Under the pieces are notes generated by a model, which searched no databases, was not told where the DNA came from, and saw only the letters and a program-made list of their open reading frames with translations. Positions 17,436-25,093 of a stretch of 32,249 bases of DNA are shown here, piece after piece. The DNA is from Lachnospiraceae bacterium (lineage in GTDB: Bacteria > Bacillota > Clostridia > Lachnospirales > Lachnospiraceae), in contig JAGALK010000120.1 of the NCBI GenBank assembly GCA_017625255.1, positions 1 through 32,249 on the forward strand, given 5' to 3'. Both the position numbers and the translations under genes were made by a program. The first letter of the stretch is position 1. Each line of letters opens with the position of its first letter.

Positions 17436-18380
17436 ATGAAGACGATATATAAGACAGATAACGGAATACTTTCACAAAAAGATGTTTTTGAGCCGGAGAT
17501 CTGGGTGAACCTGATTTCGCCGAATATGGAAGAATTAACAGAGGTTGCCGGTTATTATGATATAGATTTAGCAGACCTTAGAGCTGCATTGGATGAAGAA
17601 GAAAGCTCCCGTGTGCAGATGGAAGATGGATATACCATGATTTTGGTGGATATTCCTTTTGAAGAAATGCGTAATGAACAGCGGGCATATACAACAATCC
17701 CATTGGGCATAATTTTAGTACACAAAGCAATTATTACAGTATGCAGCGAAGACACTGTGATATTAAATTATTTTTCCAATAATCGTATGCGAGGTTTTAG
17801 TACCAAGAAAAAAATGCGTTTTGTCTATCAGCTTCTGTTACAGACCACGAATTTATATCAGGCTTTTCTGCGTGTTATTGATAAAAAGCGCAGTGAAATC
17901 GAAAAGCGTGTAAGTTCAGAAACTACGGAAGATAAAGACTTAATCAATCTGCATGAATTAGAGACAAACCTTGTCTATTTTGCTACATCCTTAAGTGCCA
18001 ACAAGGTAGTTTTGGAACGATTGACAAGATATGAACGGATTAAGCAGTATCCCGAGGATAAGGAGCTTTTGGATGATGTAATTATCGAGAACCGTCAGGC
18101 GATTGAGATGACAAATATATACAGAGATATTATTCATGGTACCAGAGAGCTGGTATCTACAATCATTAATAACCGCTTAAATAATGTCATGAAGTTTTTG
18201 ACCTCTATTACGCTTGTCATGGCTATTCCAACTATTATATCCGGTTTGTACGGAATGAATGTCAGCGGTAAATGGATGCCGCTTTCTAGTACACCCCATG
18301 GTTTTTTGATTATCTGTGCGATGATTGGTTTTATTTGTATACTGGCATTATTGATTTTAAGACGCAGGAAGATGTTGTAA
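17436..18380 (+). CDS. corA: CorA-family divalent metal ion transporter
   Basis: A 314-residue homopentameric channel-type transporter for Mg2+ (or Co2+/Ni2+). A large cytosolic N-terminal part (about 1-245) with long charged helices is followed by two membrane segments at the C-terminus. The first ends in the signature GMN (273-275, in SGLYGMNVSG) and the second is FLIICAMIGFICILALLIL. The protein ends in a basic tail RRRKML. ACGGAGG precedes ATG 17436. The exonuclease gene starts 24 nt after the stop, so both are probably on one message from the extended -10 promoter. Confidence 0.92.
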   Translation: MKTIYKTDNGILSQKDVFEPEIWVNLISPNMEELTEVAGYYDIDLADLRAALDEEESSRVQMEDGYTMILVDIPFEEMRNEQRAYTTIPLGIILVHKAIITVCSEDTVILNYFSNNRMRGFSTKKKMRFVYQLLLQTTNLYQAFLRVIDKKRSEIEKRVSSETTEDKDLINLHELETNLVYFATSLSANKVVLERLTRYERIKQYPEDKELLDDVIIENRQAIEMTNIYRDIIHGTRELVSTIINNRLNNVMKFLTSITLVMAIPTIISGLYGMNVSGKWMPLSSTPHGFLIICAMIGFICILALLILRRRKML

Positions 18381-18404
18381 ATAAAAAAGGAGTTATAAAA
18401 AGCT

Positions 18405-19157
18405 ATGAAATTAATTTCCTGGAATGTAAATGGTATCCGCGCCTGTGTAGGCAAAGGGTTTTTAGAATACTTTCATGAGACAGATGCAGATATTTTCTGT
18501 ATACAGGAGAGTAAGATGCAGGCTGGGCAGTTAGAGCTTGAGTTGGATGGATATCATCAGTATTGGAATTATGCAGAGAAAAAGGGGTATTCAGGCACAG
18601 CCATTTTTACAAAAGAAGAGCCGATATCCGTTTCTTATGGCATAGGTATTTGTGAGCATGACAAAGAAGGCAGAGTAATTACTCTGGAATTTGAGGAATT
18701 TTACATGGTGACTGTGTATACACCGAATTCTCAAAATGAGCTGGCACGATTAGAGTATCGTATGCAGTGGGAAGACGCTTTTTTGGCATATCTAAAAAAA
18801 CTAGAAGAGCATAAACCTGTAGTGATTTGCGGAGATATGAATGTCGCCCACAAAGAAATAGATTTGAAAAATCCTAAGACCAATCGTAAAAATGCAGGCT
18901 TTACGGATGAGGAAAGAGAAAAATTTACACAATTATTAGAAAGTGGTTTTATAGATACATTTCGATATTTTTATCCTGATCAGGAAGGGATTTATTCCTG
19001 GTGGTCTTATCGTTTTCAGGCAAGGGCAAAAAATGCCGGATGGCGTATTGATTATTTTTTAGTTTCAGAAGCATTAAAAGACAGACTTGTAGATGCAAAG
19101 ATTCATACTAAAGTATTAGGGTCGGATCATTGTCCGGTAGAATTACAGATAAATTAA
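18405..19157 (+). CDS. xth: Exodeoxyribonuclease III / AP endonuclease
   Basis: A 250-residue base-excision-repair nuclease that cuts at abasic sites and degrades 3' ends. Conserved motifs run in order: [13 protein letters not shown] at the start, IQESKMQ with the metal-binding Glu35, [17 protein letters not shown], the aromatic WRIDYFLVS, and the catalytic GSDHCPVEL near the C-terminus. The length matches bacterial ExoA/XthA. AAAAAGGAG precedes ATG 18405. Confidence 0.95.
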   Translation: MKLISWNVNGIRACVGKGFLEYFHETDADIFCIQESKMQAGQLELELDGYHQYWNYAEKKGYSGTAIFTKEEPISVSYGIGICEHDKEGRVITLEFEEFYMVTVYTPNSQNELARLEYRMQWEDAFLAYLKKLEEHKPVVICGDMNVAHKEIDLKNPKTNRKNAGFTDEEREKFTQLLESGFIDTFRYFYPDQEGIYSWWSYRFQARAKNAGWRIDYFLVSEALKDRLVDAKIHTKVLGSDHCPVELQIN

Positions 19158-19166
19158 ATGCAGATA

Positions 19167-19207
19167 ACAGCTGTACACAAATAGAATTTTGTGTCGGCTG
19201 TTTTTTT
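19167..19207 (+). terminator. Rho-independent terminator after exonuclease III
   Basis: ACAGC with inner ACACAAA pairs with TTTGTGT and GGCTGT (to 19201), followed by seven Ts. Confidence 0.82.
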
Positions 19208-19301
19208 GTAGCAATTTCCATAGCATTCCAGTAGGATTCCTATATTTTGAACACATTTATGTAATAAAATTGTAACATATTCAGAAAGGAGAAATCATAC
19301 C

Positions 19302-20603
19302 ATGAAACAAAGAAACAGCAAACTTGCATGCCTATGTATTACTACTGCATTGCTTGCAACAGCAAATACTACGACGGCAGTTGCCGGTGAATCTGAGAGT
19401 CAGGTAATGAAACAGGAATCATCCATTCATGCTGGAGTAACAGCTGCCGCTATGGAGGCTGCAATGGCAGAGCAGGAATCTATTCAAATACTTATAGATG
19501 CAGAAGAACAGGAGATTTATACAGCCAAGATAAAGGGTGAAGAAAGCAAAAAGAAAAAGCAAAAAACAAAAGAGGAAATCGTTGTAGAGCAAGAACCGGA
19601 AATTGCAATTGCACAGGTTTCTTCCTATATTAATGTTCGTAATCAGCCAAATACAGAAGGTGAGGTTATTGGAAAGTTACATAACAATTCTGTAGGTGAG
19701 ATTGTAGATGAAGAGGGTGAATGGTTAAAAATTCAGTCAGGAACTGTTGAAGGATATATCAAAGCAGAATATGCCTTAAGAGGCGAAGAAGGACAAAAAA
19801 AAGCAGACGAAGTAGGAGAACGATTAGCAAAAGTTGAAGCTACAACACTTCGTGTCCGTAAAGAGGCTACTACGGATTCTAAGACAGTTGGGCTTTTACC
19901 AAAGGAAGAGATTTTATCCGTACAAGAAGAAGTAGAAGGATGGGTAAAGGTTACATCCGAAGAAGGCGAAGGATATCTTTCAGCAGAGCATATAGATGTA
20001 TATACGGTCAATACGGTAGCAGAATCAAAAGCGGAAGAAGAAGCTCGTCTTGCAGCGGAAGCAGCGGCAAGGGCAGCCGAGGAAGCAGAAAGAAGAGCAA
20101 ACGCCGAAAGAAAAGCAAAAGAAGCACAGGCGCAGGCAAACAGAACACAATCTTCATCCGGTAATAAGAACAGTTTAGGAAATGTAAATACACAAAATAG
20201 TGCACCTACGGGTGGTCAGTTTGCTTCAAGCAGCGCGCAGGCAACCGAATCAAATACCGGTCTTGGTCAAAAAATTGCAAATTATGCATTACAGTTTGTG
20301 GGAAATCCATATGTTTATGGTGGAACCAGCCTGACCAATGGCGCGGATTGTTCAGGATTTGTAATGAGTGTATACAGACATTTTGGAATAAGCCTTCCAA
20401 GAACCTCTGGTGAACAGGGAAAATGTGGAACTAATATAGGTGGAATCGGAAATGCAAGACCCGGTGATCTTGTGCACTATTCCGGACATATCGGTATTTA
20501 TATCGGTAATGGGCAGATTGTACATGCGAGTTCTGCCAGAACGGGTATCAAGGTGTCTAATGCCAATTACCGTTCCATTTTATCTGTACGAAGAATCGTA
20601 TAA
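19302..20603 (+). CDS. Secreted SH3-domain NlpC/P60 peptidoglycan hydrolase
   Basis: A 433-residue exported cell-wall endopeptidase. The signal peptide spans about 1-28 (cleavage likely after AVAG or nearby). A lysine/glutamate-rich stretch follows, then two bacterial SH3 domains (about 104-158 and 176-233), an Ala/Glu/Arg-rich helical linker (about 240-280) and a Ser/Asn/Gln linker. The C-terminal NlpC/P60 domain (about 320-433) has catalytic Cys350 (ADCSGF), His396 (YSGHIGIYIG) and a third residue at His408 (IVHAS). The SH3 repeats should bind the wall and the P60 domain cleaves stem peptides. AAAGGAG lies about 10 nt before ATG 19302. It is alone in its transcription unit. Confidence 0.93.
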   Translation: MKQRNSKLACLCITTALLATANTTTAVAGESESQVMKQESSIHAGVTAAAMEAAMAEQESIQILIDAEEQEIYTAKIKGEESKKKKQKTKEEIVVEQEPEIAIAQVSSYINVRNQPNTEGEVIGKLHNNSVGEIVDEEGEWLKIQSGTVEGYIKAEYALRGEEGQKKADEVGERLAKVEATTLRVRKEATTDSKTVGLLPKEEILSVQEEVEGWVKVTSEEGEGYLSAEHIDVYTVNTVAESKAEEEARLAAEAAARAAEEAERRANAERKAKEAQAQANRTQSSSGNKNSLGNVNTQNSAPTGGQFASSSAQATESNTGLGQKIANYALQFVGNPYVYGGTSLTNGADCSGFVMSVYRHFGISLPRTSGEQGKCGTNIGGIGNARPGDLVHYSGHIGIYIGNGQIVHASSARTGIKVSNANYRSILSVRRIV

Positions 20604-20615
20604 AAAACATGCATT

Positions 20616-20647
20616 CTGCCATACTTTATAAAAGGAAGATATGGCAG
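20616..20647 (+). promoter_or_regulatory. Hairpin overlapping the ribosome binding site of the regulator gene
   Basis: CTGCCATA (20616-20623) pairs perfectly with TATGGCAG (20640-20647) around a 16-nt loop. The 3' arm includes the start of AGGTG (20646-20650), the presumed Shine-Dalgarno of the gene at 20658. No T-run follows, so a terminator role is unlikely. Confidence 0.5.
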
Positions 20648-20657
20648 GTGTTTGTTT

Positions 20658-21236
20658 ATGAATATTATGGTTTTAGGACAGGATGCAGACTTTACAAGAC
20701 AGTTAGCAGCTTTGTGTAAAAAGGAGAATATTCATTTATATAGCGAAAAGTATACAAATAGAAAAATACAGCTTTTAGTTACAGATTTTTCTATGGAGAA
20801 CGCAGGAAAAGGAATTTATGATAAAATTCCTTTTCTTGTTATATCCAAAGAAAATCGTGAAGAAAAGATATTAGAAGCTTTTAGTAAAGGTGCAGAGGAT
20901 TATATGATTTATCCGGTAAGTCCTGAAATTGCAAAGGCAAGGATACAAAGAGTTTTAAAGTCTTATGCATCTAAAGAAGTATTTCCGGAAAATATTTATG
21001 CGGATATACATTTTACACCAAATGAATACAAAATATTGTCCTCTATGATGCAGTCTCCCGGAAAAGTGTTTACCAGAAGCGAATTGATAGAAGAAGCGCT
21101 GTCTGTATCTTATGAAGGATTTGACCGCAATATCGATAATTATATGAAGCAGATTCGCAGAAAAATAGAAAAAAGTACAGGAGAATCTGAACATATTCAA
21201 ACGGTGTATGGCATGGGATATCGTTATCGTATATAG
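20658..21236 (+). CDS. Atypical OmpR-family response regulator (degenerate receiver + winged helix)
   Basis: A 192-residue DNA-binding protein. The C-terminal half (about 105-192) is an OmpR/PhoB winged helix: FTPNEYKILSSMMQSPGKVFT, read as FTPNEYKILSSMM and SPGKVFTRSELIEE, then RNIDNYMKQIRRKI and the family end QTVYGMGYRYRI. The N-terminal half resembles a receiver but is short, lacks the acidic pair at its start, and has YPVSPE where the conserved Lys-Pro is expected. One Asp (LLVTDFS) could be a remnant phosphosite. No histidine kinase gene is adjacent. ATG 20658 is preferred over TTG 20652 because AGGTG lies 7 nt upstream. Confidence 0.82.
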   Translation: MNIMVLGQDADFTRQLAALCKKENIHLYSEKYTNRKIQLLVTDFSMENAGKGIYDKIPFLVISKENREEKILEAFSKGAEDYMIYPVSPEIAKARIQRVLKSYASKEVFPENIYADIHFTPNEYKILSSMMQSPGKVFTRSELIEEALSVSYEGFDRNIDNYMKQIRRKIEKSTGESEHIQTVYGMGYRYRI

Positions 21237-21285
21237 TCTGAAATTTTTAAAAATTTTCAAAAAATAAAAAAATTCAAAAAATATG

Positions 21286-21314
21286 TTGACAAAACACAAT
21301 TTCTCTTGTAATAT
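21286..21314 (+). promoter_or_regulatory. Sigma-A promoter with UP-like tract for tRNA-Cys
   Basis: -35 TTGACA (21286-21291), a 17-nt spacer, -10 TAATAT (21309-21314). Repeated A-tracts at about 21250-21282 directly upstream look like an UP element. Confidence 0.85.
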
Positions 21315-21346
21315 ATGTAATGTGCTTAGGGCACAGAAAAATACAT

Positions 21347-21419
21347 GCGATAGTGGCGTAGTTGGTAACGCGCGACCTTGCAAAGGTCGAGACCGCGGGA
21401 TCGAGCCCCGTCTATCGCT
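21347..21419 (+). tRNA. tRNA-Cys (anticodon GCA)
   Basis: A 73-nt cloverleaf: acceptor GCGATAG/CTATCGC, anticodon stem CGACC/GGTCG with loop TTGCAAA, so the anticodon is GCA. Discriminator U supports cysteine identity; alanine would require a TGC reading and a G3-U70 pair, which are absent. The T-loop is ATCGAGC, with A at the position that is usually T54. CCA is not encoded. Confidence 0.9.
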
Positions 21420-21424
21420 CTACT

Positions 21425-21456
21425 AAGAAGTCTGAGATTCAGACTTCTTTTTTTTT
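21425..21456 (+). terminator. Terminator of tRNA-Cys
   Basis: AAGAAGTCTGA (21425-21435) pairs with TCAGACTTCTT (21439-21449) around GAT, followed by a run of Ts. Confidence 0.9.
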
Positions 21457-21536
21457 CGATGTGGAAAAATCTTTACTTTAACACTTAAATATAGTAAAGT
21501 AGACATTGAATGAAATTACAGAAAGAAGGAAAGAGT

Positions 21537-22730
21537 ATGCTTTCAAAAAAAATACAAACTGCTTTGGCAGGAAGTTCTGCGATTCGTGCGATGTTTGTAG
21601 AGGGAAAAGTGCTGGCAGCAAAAATCGGAGAAGAAAATGTATTTGATTTCAGTCTGGGTAATCCGGCAACTGAAGCGCCGGAGTCTGTAAATCATGCCAT
21701 CAAGGATTTGTTAGATGAAACAGATCCGCTGGTATTGCATGGATACATGTCGAATTCCGGTTATGAAGATGTAAGAGCTGCTATAGCAGAGAACTTGAAT
21801 AAGCGATTTGATACCGGTTTTCGAGCAGAAAATATTGTAATGACAGTAGGTGCTGCCGGTGGATTAAATATTGTTTTTAAAGCTATTTTAGATCCGGGGG
21901 ATGAAGTTATCGTATTTGCTCCATTTTTTGGAGAGTACAGAAGCTATGTGGCAAATTATGATGCGGATATAGTGGTAGTTGAGCCGGATTATGAAACCTT
22001 TCAGCCTGATTTGGCAGCTTTTGAAGCAGCGATTACAGACAGAACGAAGGCGGTCATTGTCAATACACCAAATAATCCAACAGGTGTAATTTATGCTCCT
22101 AAGACCATGCAGGCAATAGGTGATATTCTTTCTAAAAAAGAAAAAGAATATAATAAAGAAATTTATTTGATTTCTGATGAGCCTTATAGAGAACTGGTAT
22201 ATGATGGGGCAAAAGAAGATTTTTTGACAAAGTATTATCATAATACAATTGTTGGATATTCCTTTAGCAAGTCTTTATCTCTTCCGGGGGAACGCATTGG
22301 TTATATTGCAGTTTCGGATGAAGTGACAGATGCCAAGGAGGTATTGGCAGGAATTGAAGTGGCAAATCGAATTTTAGGATTTGTAAATGCTCCATCACTG
22401 ATGCAAAAGGCAGTAGCCCGTTGTATTGATGAAACAACCAATTTGGAGTTTTATGATAAAAACAGAAGAGTTCTCTATGAAGGATTGACAAAGCTGGGAT
22501 TTACTTGTGTAAAACCACAGGGAGCATTTTATCTTTGGATGAAATCTCCTGTAGAAAATGAAGAAGAATTTGTAAATACAGCCAAGAAATACAATCTGCT
22601 TTTGGTGAAAGGAAGTGCCTTTGGCTGTGGTGGATATGTTCGTCTGGCATATTGTGTAGCCCACGAAAAAATTGTCCGTTCCCTGGATGCATTTGCCAAA
22701 TTAGCAAAAGAATATCAGCTTGGAGAATAA
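21537..22730 (+). CDS. PLP-dependent aminotransferase, class I/II
   Basis: A 397-residue fold-type I aminotransferase. Visible motifs are FSLGNPATEAP, the cofactor-phosphate region TVGAAGGLN, NTPNNPTG, SDEPYRELVYDG and the PLP lysine in YSFSKSLSLPGERIGY. This pattern fits the aspartate/aromatic aminotransferase group, but the substrate cannot be fixed. ATG 21537 is preferred over the upstream in-frame ATG 21510 because AAGGAAAGAG lies just before it and homologues usually begin near this point. The hisC-type gene starts 28 nt after the stop, suggesting a two-gene aminotransferase unit. Confidence 0.88.
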   Translation: MLSKKIQTALAGSSAIRAMFVEGKVLAAKIGEENVFDFSLGNPATEAPESVNHAIKDLLDETDPLVLHGYMSNSGYEDVRAAIAENLNKRFDTGFRAENIVMTVGAAGGLNIVFKAILDPGDEVIVFAPFFGEYRSYVANYDADIVVVEPDYETFQPDLAAFEAAITDRTKAVIVNTPNNPTGVIYAPKTMQAIGDILSKKEKEYNKEIYLISDEPYRELVYDGAKEDFLTKYYHNTIVGYSFSKSLSLPGERIGYIAVSDEVTDAKEVLAGIEVANRILGFVNAPSLMQKAVARCIDETTNLEFYDKNRRVLYEGLTKLGFTCVKPQGAFYLWMKSPVENEEEFVNTAKKYNLLLVKGSAFGCGGYVRLAYCVAHEKIVRSLDAFAKLAKEYQLGE

Positions 22731-22758
22731 GAGAAAATTATTAAAGAAAGGAAAAAGT

Positions 22759-23820
22759 ATGAAAGCATGGGAAAAAAATATTCGTAAAGTAGTTCCTTAT
22801 GTACCGGGAGAACAGCCGAAAAAAGCGAATATTATTAAGTTGAATACAAATGAAAATCCATATCCGCCTGCACCAGGAGTTGTGGAAGCATTGAAAAATA
22901 TAGATACAGACTTGCTTCGTCGTTATCCTGATCCGGCAGCATCAAAGCTGGTAAATGCGATTGCAGAGTTTCATGGGTTAGATTCCAGTCAGGTATTTGT
23001 AGGTGTGGGTTCTGATGATGTGCTTGCAATGGCATTTTTGACCTGTTTTAATTCTAAAAAACCGATTTTATTTCCGGATATAACCTATTCCTTTTATGAT
23101 GTTTGGGCAGATTTGTTACGAATTCCATATGAAAAACAGCCATTGGATGAGCAGTTTAGAATAAATGGAAAAGATTATCAAAAAGAAAATGGCGGTATAG
23201 TTTTTCCAAATCCAAATGCACCGACAGGAGTGCTTAAGCCACTGGAGGAAATTGAAGAAATTATTCAGAATAATTTAGATGTCATAGTGATTGTGGACGA
23301 GGCATATATTGATTTTGGGGGAACTTCGGCATTGCCTTTACTTGAAAAATATGATAATCTGTTAATCGCGCAGACTTTTAGCAAGTCACGCTCTATGGCT
23401 GGTATGCGAGTAGGATATTTATTGGGGAATCCTGAACTTATCCGTTATATCAATGACTGCAAGTATTCATTTAACTCTTATACGATGAATCAGACAGCTA
23501 TTGCGCTTGGTGTAGAAGCTATTCGTGACAGAGCTTACTTTGAAGAATGTACGCAGAAGATTATAGATACAAGAGAATGGGCAAAAAAAGAATTTGCATC
23601 ATTAGGATTCTCATTTGAGGATTCTATGAGCAATTTTGTATTTGTGACACATAAGGATTATCCGGCAGCAGAAATTTTTGAAGCCTTGCGGGAAGCGGAT
23701 ATTTATGTTCGTCATTTTAAAAGTCCGGAGAGAATTTCTAATTATCTGCGAATTACCATTGGTACTCGAGAAGAAATGGAGACATTGTTTGCGTTTTTGA
23801 AACAGTACATGAGTAAATGA
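22759..23820 (+). CDS. hisC: Histidinol-phosphate aminotransferase
   Basis: A 353-residue PLP enzyme of histidine synthesis. The start MKAWEKNIRKVVPYVPGEQP, then KLNTNENPYPPAP, GVGSDDVLAM, FPNPNAPTG, VDEAYIDFGG and the PLP lysine in QTFSKSRSMAGMRVGY are characteristic HisC motifs. ATG 22759 follows AAGGAAAAAG and gives the expected N-terminus, so the longer frame from 22720 is not used. There are no other his genes here, and some HisC-like enzymes act on aromatic amino acids, so the assignment to histidine synthesis is likely but not certain. Confidence 0.88.
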   Translation: MKAWEKNIRKVVPYVPGEQPKKANIIKLNTNENPYPPAPGVVEALKNIDTDLLRRYPDPAASKLVNAIAEFHGLDSSQVFVGVGSDDVLAMAFLTCFNSKKPILFPDITYSFYDVWADLLRIPYEKQPLDEQFRINGKDYQKENGGIVFPNPNAPTGVLKPLEEIEEIIQNNLDVIVIVDEAYIDFGGTSALPLLEKYDNLLIAQTFSKSRSMAGMRVGYLLGNPELIRYINDCKYSFNSYTMNQTAIALGVEAIRDRAYFEECTQKIIDTREWAKKEFASLGFSFEDSMSNFVFVTHKDYPAAEIFEALREADIYVRHFKSPERISNYLRITIGTREEMETLFAFLKQYMSK

Positions 23821-23833
23821 TAGGAGAAAACAA

Positions 23834-24313
23834 ATGATAAAAGAATATTTGTACATATTTTTTATTTCCATGGTTCCATTAATTGAGCTTAGAGGTGCAA
23901 TTCCGGTTTCGCAGGGATTTGGATTGCCGATTATATCATCCTATGTGATTTGTATTATCGGAAATATGCTTCCGGTTCCGATTATTTATTTGTTTGCAAG
24001 AAAGGTATTAGAGTGGGGAGCAGATAAGCCGGTAATTGGAAAGTTCTTTACCTTTTGTTTAGAAAAAGGCGAAAAGGGTGGAAAAAAATTGCAGGAAAAA
24101 GCAGGAAAAGGGCTGTTTTGGGCATTGCTTTTATTTGTGGGGATTCCTTTGCCTGGAACTGGAGCGTGGACAGGCACTTTGGCGGCAAGTATTTTGGATA
24201 TGGATTTTAAATCCAGTATTGCAGCAGTCATGTTAGGGGTATTATTAGCAGGAATTATTATGTTAGTGATAAGTGTACTTGGGGTAAATGGTTTGAAGTT
24301 TATCTTTGGTTAA
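23834..24313 (+). CDS. Small multi-drug export-like membrane protein (COG2426 / PF06695)
   Basis: A 159-residue integral membrane protein with about four hydrophobic segments. The N-terminal motif MVPLIELRGAIPVSQGFGLP and the central GIPLPGTGAWTGTLAASILD are typical of the PF06695 family. Despite the family name, no transport activity can be read from the sequence. It follows hisC by 13 nt and precedes the HPr-like gene by 30 nt, so the four genes from 21537 may form one transcription unit. Confidence 0.85.
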   Translation: MIKEYLYIFFISMVPLIELRGAIPVSQGFGLPIISSYVICIIGNMLPVPIIYLFARKVLEWGADKPVIGKFFTFCLEKGEKGGKKLQEKAGKGLFWALLLFVGIPLPGTGAWTGTLAASILDMDFKSSIAAVMLGVLLAGIIMLVISVLGVNGLKFIFG

Positions 24314-24343
24314 TTGGGATTATAGAAAGAGGGAGTATATAGT

Positions 24344-24592
24344 ATGACAAACATAACTATTCGTTTAGATTCTACAGAGGAAATTATTGCATTTAATAAA
24401 ATTATAACAAGATATAATTGCGACTTTGACTTAGAGGTGGGACACAATTATGTGGATGCGAAATCTCTTTTAGGGATTTATAGTCTTTCCTTAAAAAAGC
24501 CAATGACATTGCATATACAGGCAGATAGTGATCTGGCAAATGAGATTATAGGAGAATTGGATTCCTATATCTGTGAAGAACGAGTAAAATAA
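24344..24592 (+). CDS. HPr-like protein lacking the active-site histidine
   Basis: An 82-residue cytosolic protein whose centre, VDAKSLLGIYSLSL, matches the Ser46 region of the phosphotransferase carrier HPr (Ser41 here). The N-terminal part, where HPr has its GLHARPA phosphorylation loop, reads DSTEEIIAFNKII, with no histidine. It therefore cannot pass phosphate from EI to sugar permeases in the usual way. Bacillus Crh is a known case of an HPr paralogue without His15 that works through Ser46; whether HPr kinase acts here is unknown. A strong bidirectional terminator ends the unit. Confidence 0.75.
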   Translation: MTNITIRLDSTEEIIAFNKIITRYNCDFDLEVGHNYVDAKSLLGIYSLSLKKPMTLHIQADSDLANEIIGELDSYICEERVK

Positions 24593-24597
24593 AAAAA

Positions 24598-24639
24598 CGG
24601 TATTCTAAGTATAAAAAATACTTAGAATACCGTTTTTTT
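24598..24639. terminator. Strong bidirectional terminator
   Basis: CGGTATTCTAAGTAT (24598-24612) and ATACTTAGAATACCG (24618-24632) form a perfect 15-bp stem with an A-run before and T-run after. It ends both the HPr-like unit (plus) and the broken binding-protein gene (minus). Confidence 0.93.
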
Positions 24640-25078
24640 ATTTGGCAGCTTTTGTGGCAAATTCTGTATTGACAAGTGCACTGTATTCCGGGCGGTCAGT
24701 AAGCTGTCCCGATTCGTCTAAAATATCTAATAACAGTGTATAAGCATCCTCTGAAAAAATAACATCATTTTTCCAGGTGTCCTGTTCCTGATAACGAGCT
24801 ACAATAGTGGCAATGGTTTCTTCATCTGTATCAGGAAATTGGTCAGCGATTGCAGAGGCAATTTCTTCGCTGGTGTGTTCGTTGATGTAGAGCATACCTT
24901 TTTGTAATGCGTCTACAAATGCCTGTATAATCTGGGGATTATCCTGAATATAGCTTTCTTTGGCAGAAAAAGCAGTGTAAGGTACATAACCGGAATCAAC
25001 ACCTAAGGAAGCCACTACATAGCCGGCACCTTCCTGTTCTAGGGCTGTGGCAGAGGGTTCGAATTCCACGGAATTCAC
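24638..25078 (-). pseudogene. ABC transporter substrate-binding protein, 3' part, interrupted by the mobile element
   Basis: The frame encodes about 146 residues of the C-terminal lobe of an NMT1/SsuA-type solute-binding protein (EFEPSATALEQEGAGYVVASL, read as EFEPSATALEQ and GAGYVVASLG, then YIQDNPQIIQAFVDALQKGM). The signal peptide and N-terminal lobe are missing. Upstream on the same strand lies directly the stop codon of the serine recombinase, in the same frame, with only a few codons between. The GTG at 25078 is probably not a real start. I infer that the mobile element was inserted into this gene and that the 5' part lies beyond the element's other end, outside the window. Confidence 0.85.
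25061..25076. other. Candidate attachment-site core (attL) of the mobile element
   Basis: GAATTCC-AC-GGAATTC is a perfect palindrome with 7-bp arms around a 2-bp centre (25068-25069), located 17 nt from the recombinase stop codon and at the point where the host gene's conserved reading (FEPSATA) begins. Large serine recombinases exchange strands at a central dinucleotide flanked by inverted half-sites, so this is a plausible crossover site. The other junction is not in the window. Confidence 0.45.
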
Positions 25079-25093
25079 AAAGTTACTGCACCC

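Noticed and set aside
20008..20205. Minus-strand Leu-rich frame within the wall hydrolase gene
   Set aside because: It is the antisense of an Ala/Glu/Lys-rich linker, which automatically gives a Leu/Phe-rich translation; no start signals.
21347..21419. tRNA-Ala reading of the tRNA at this place
   Set aside because: The 7-nt anticodon loop is TTGCAAA, so positions 34-36 are GCA; the discriminator is U and G3-U70 is absent, all pointing to cysteine.
22720..22758. Longer HisC start
   Set aside because: It would overlap the preceding gene and add 13 residues of Lys/Glu-rich sequence coming from the Shine-Dalgarno region; ATG 22759 gives the family N-terminus.
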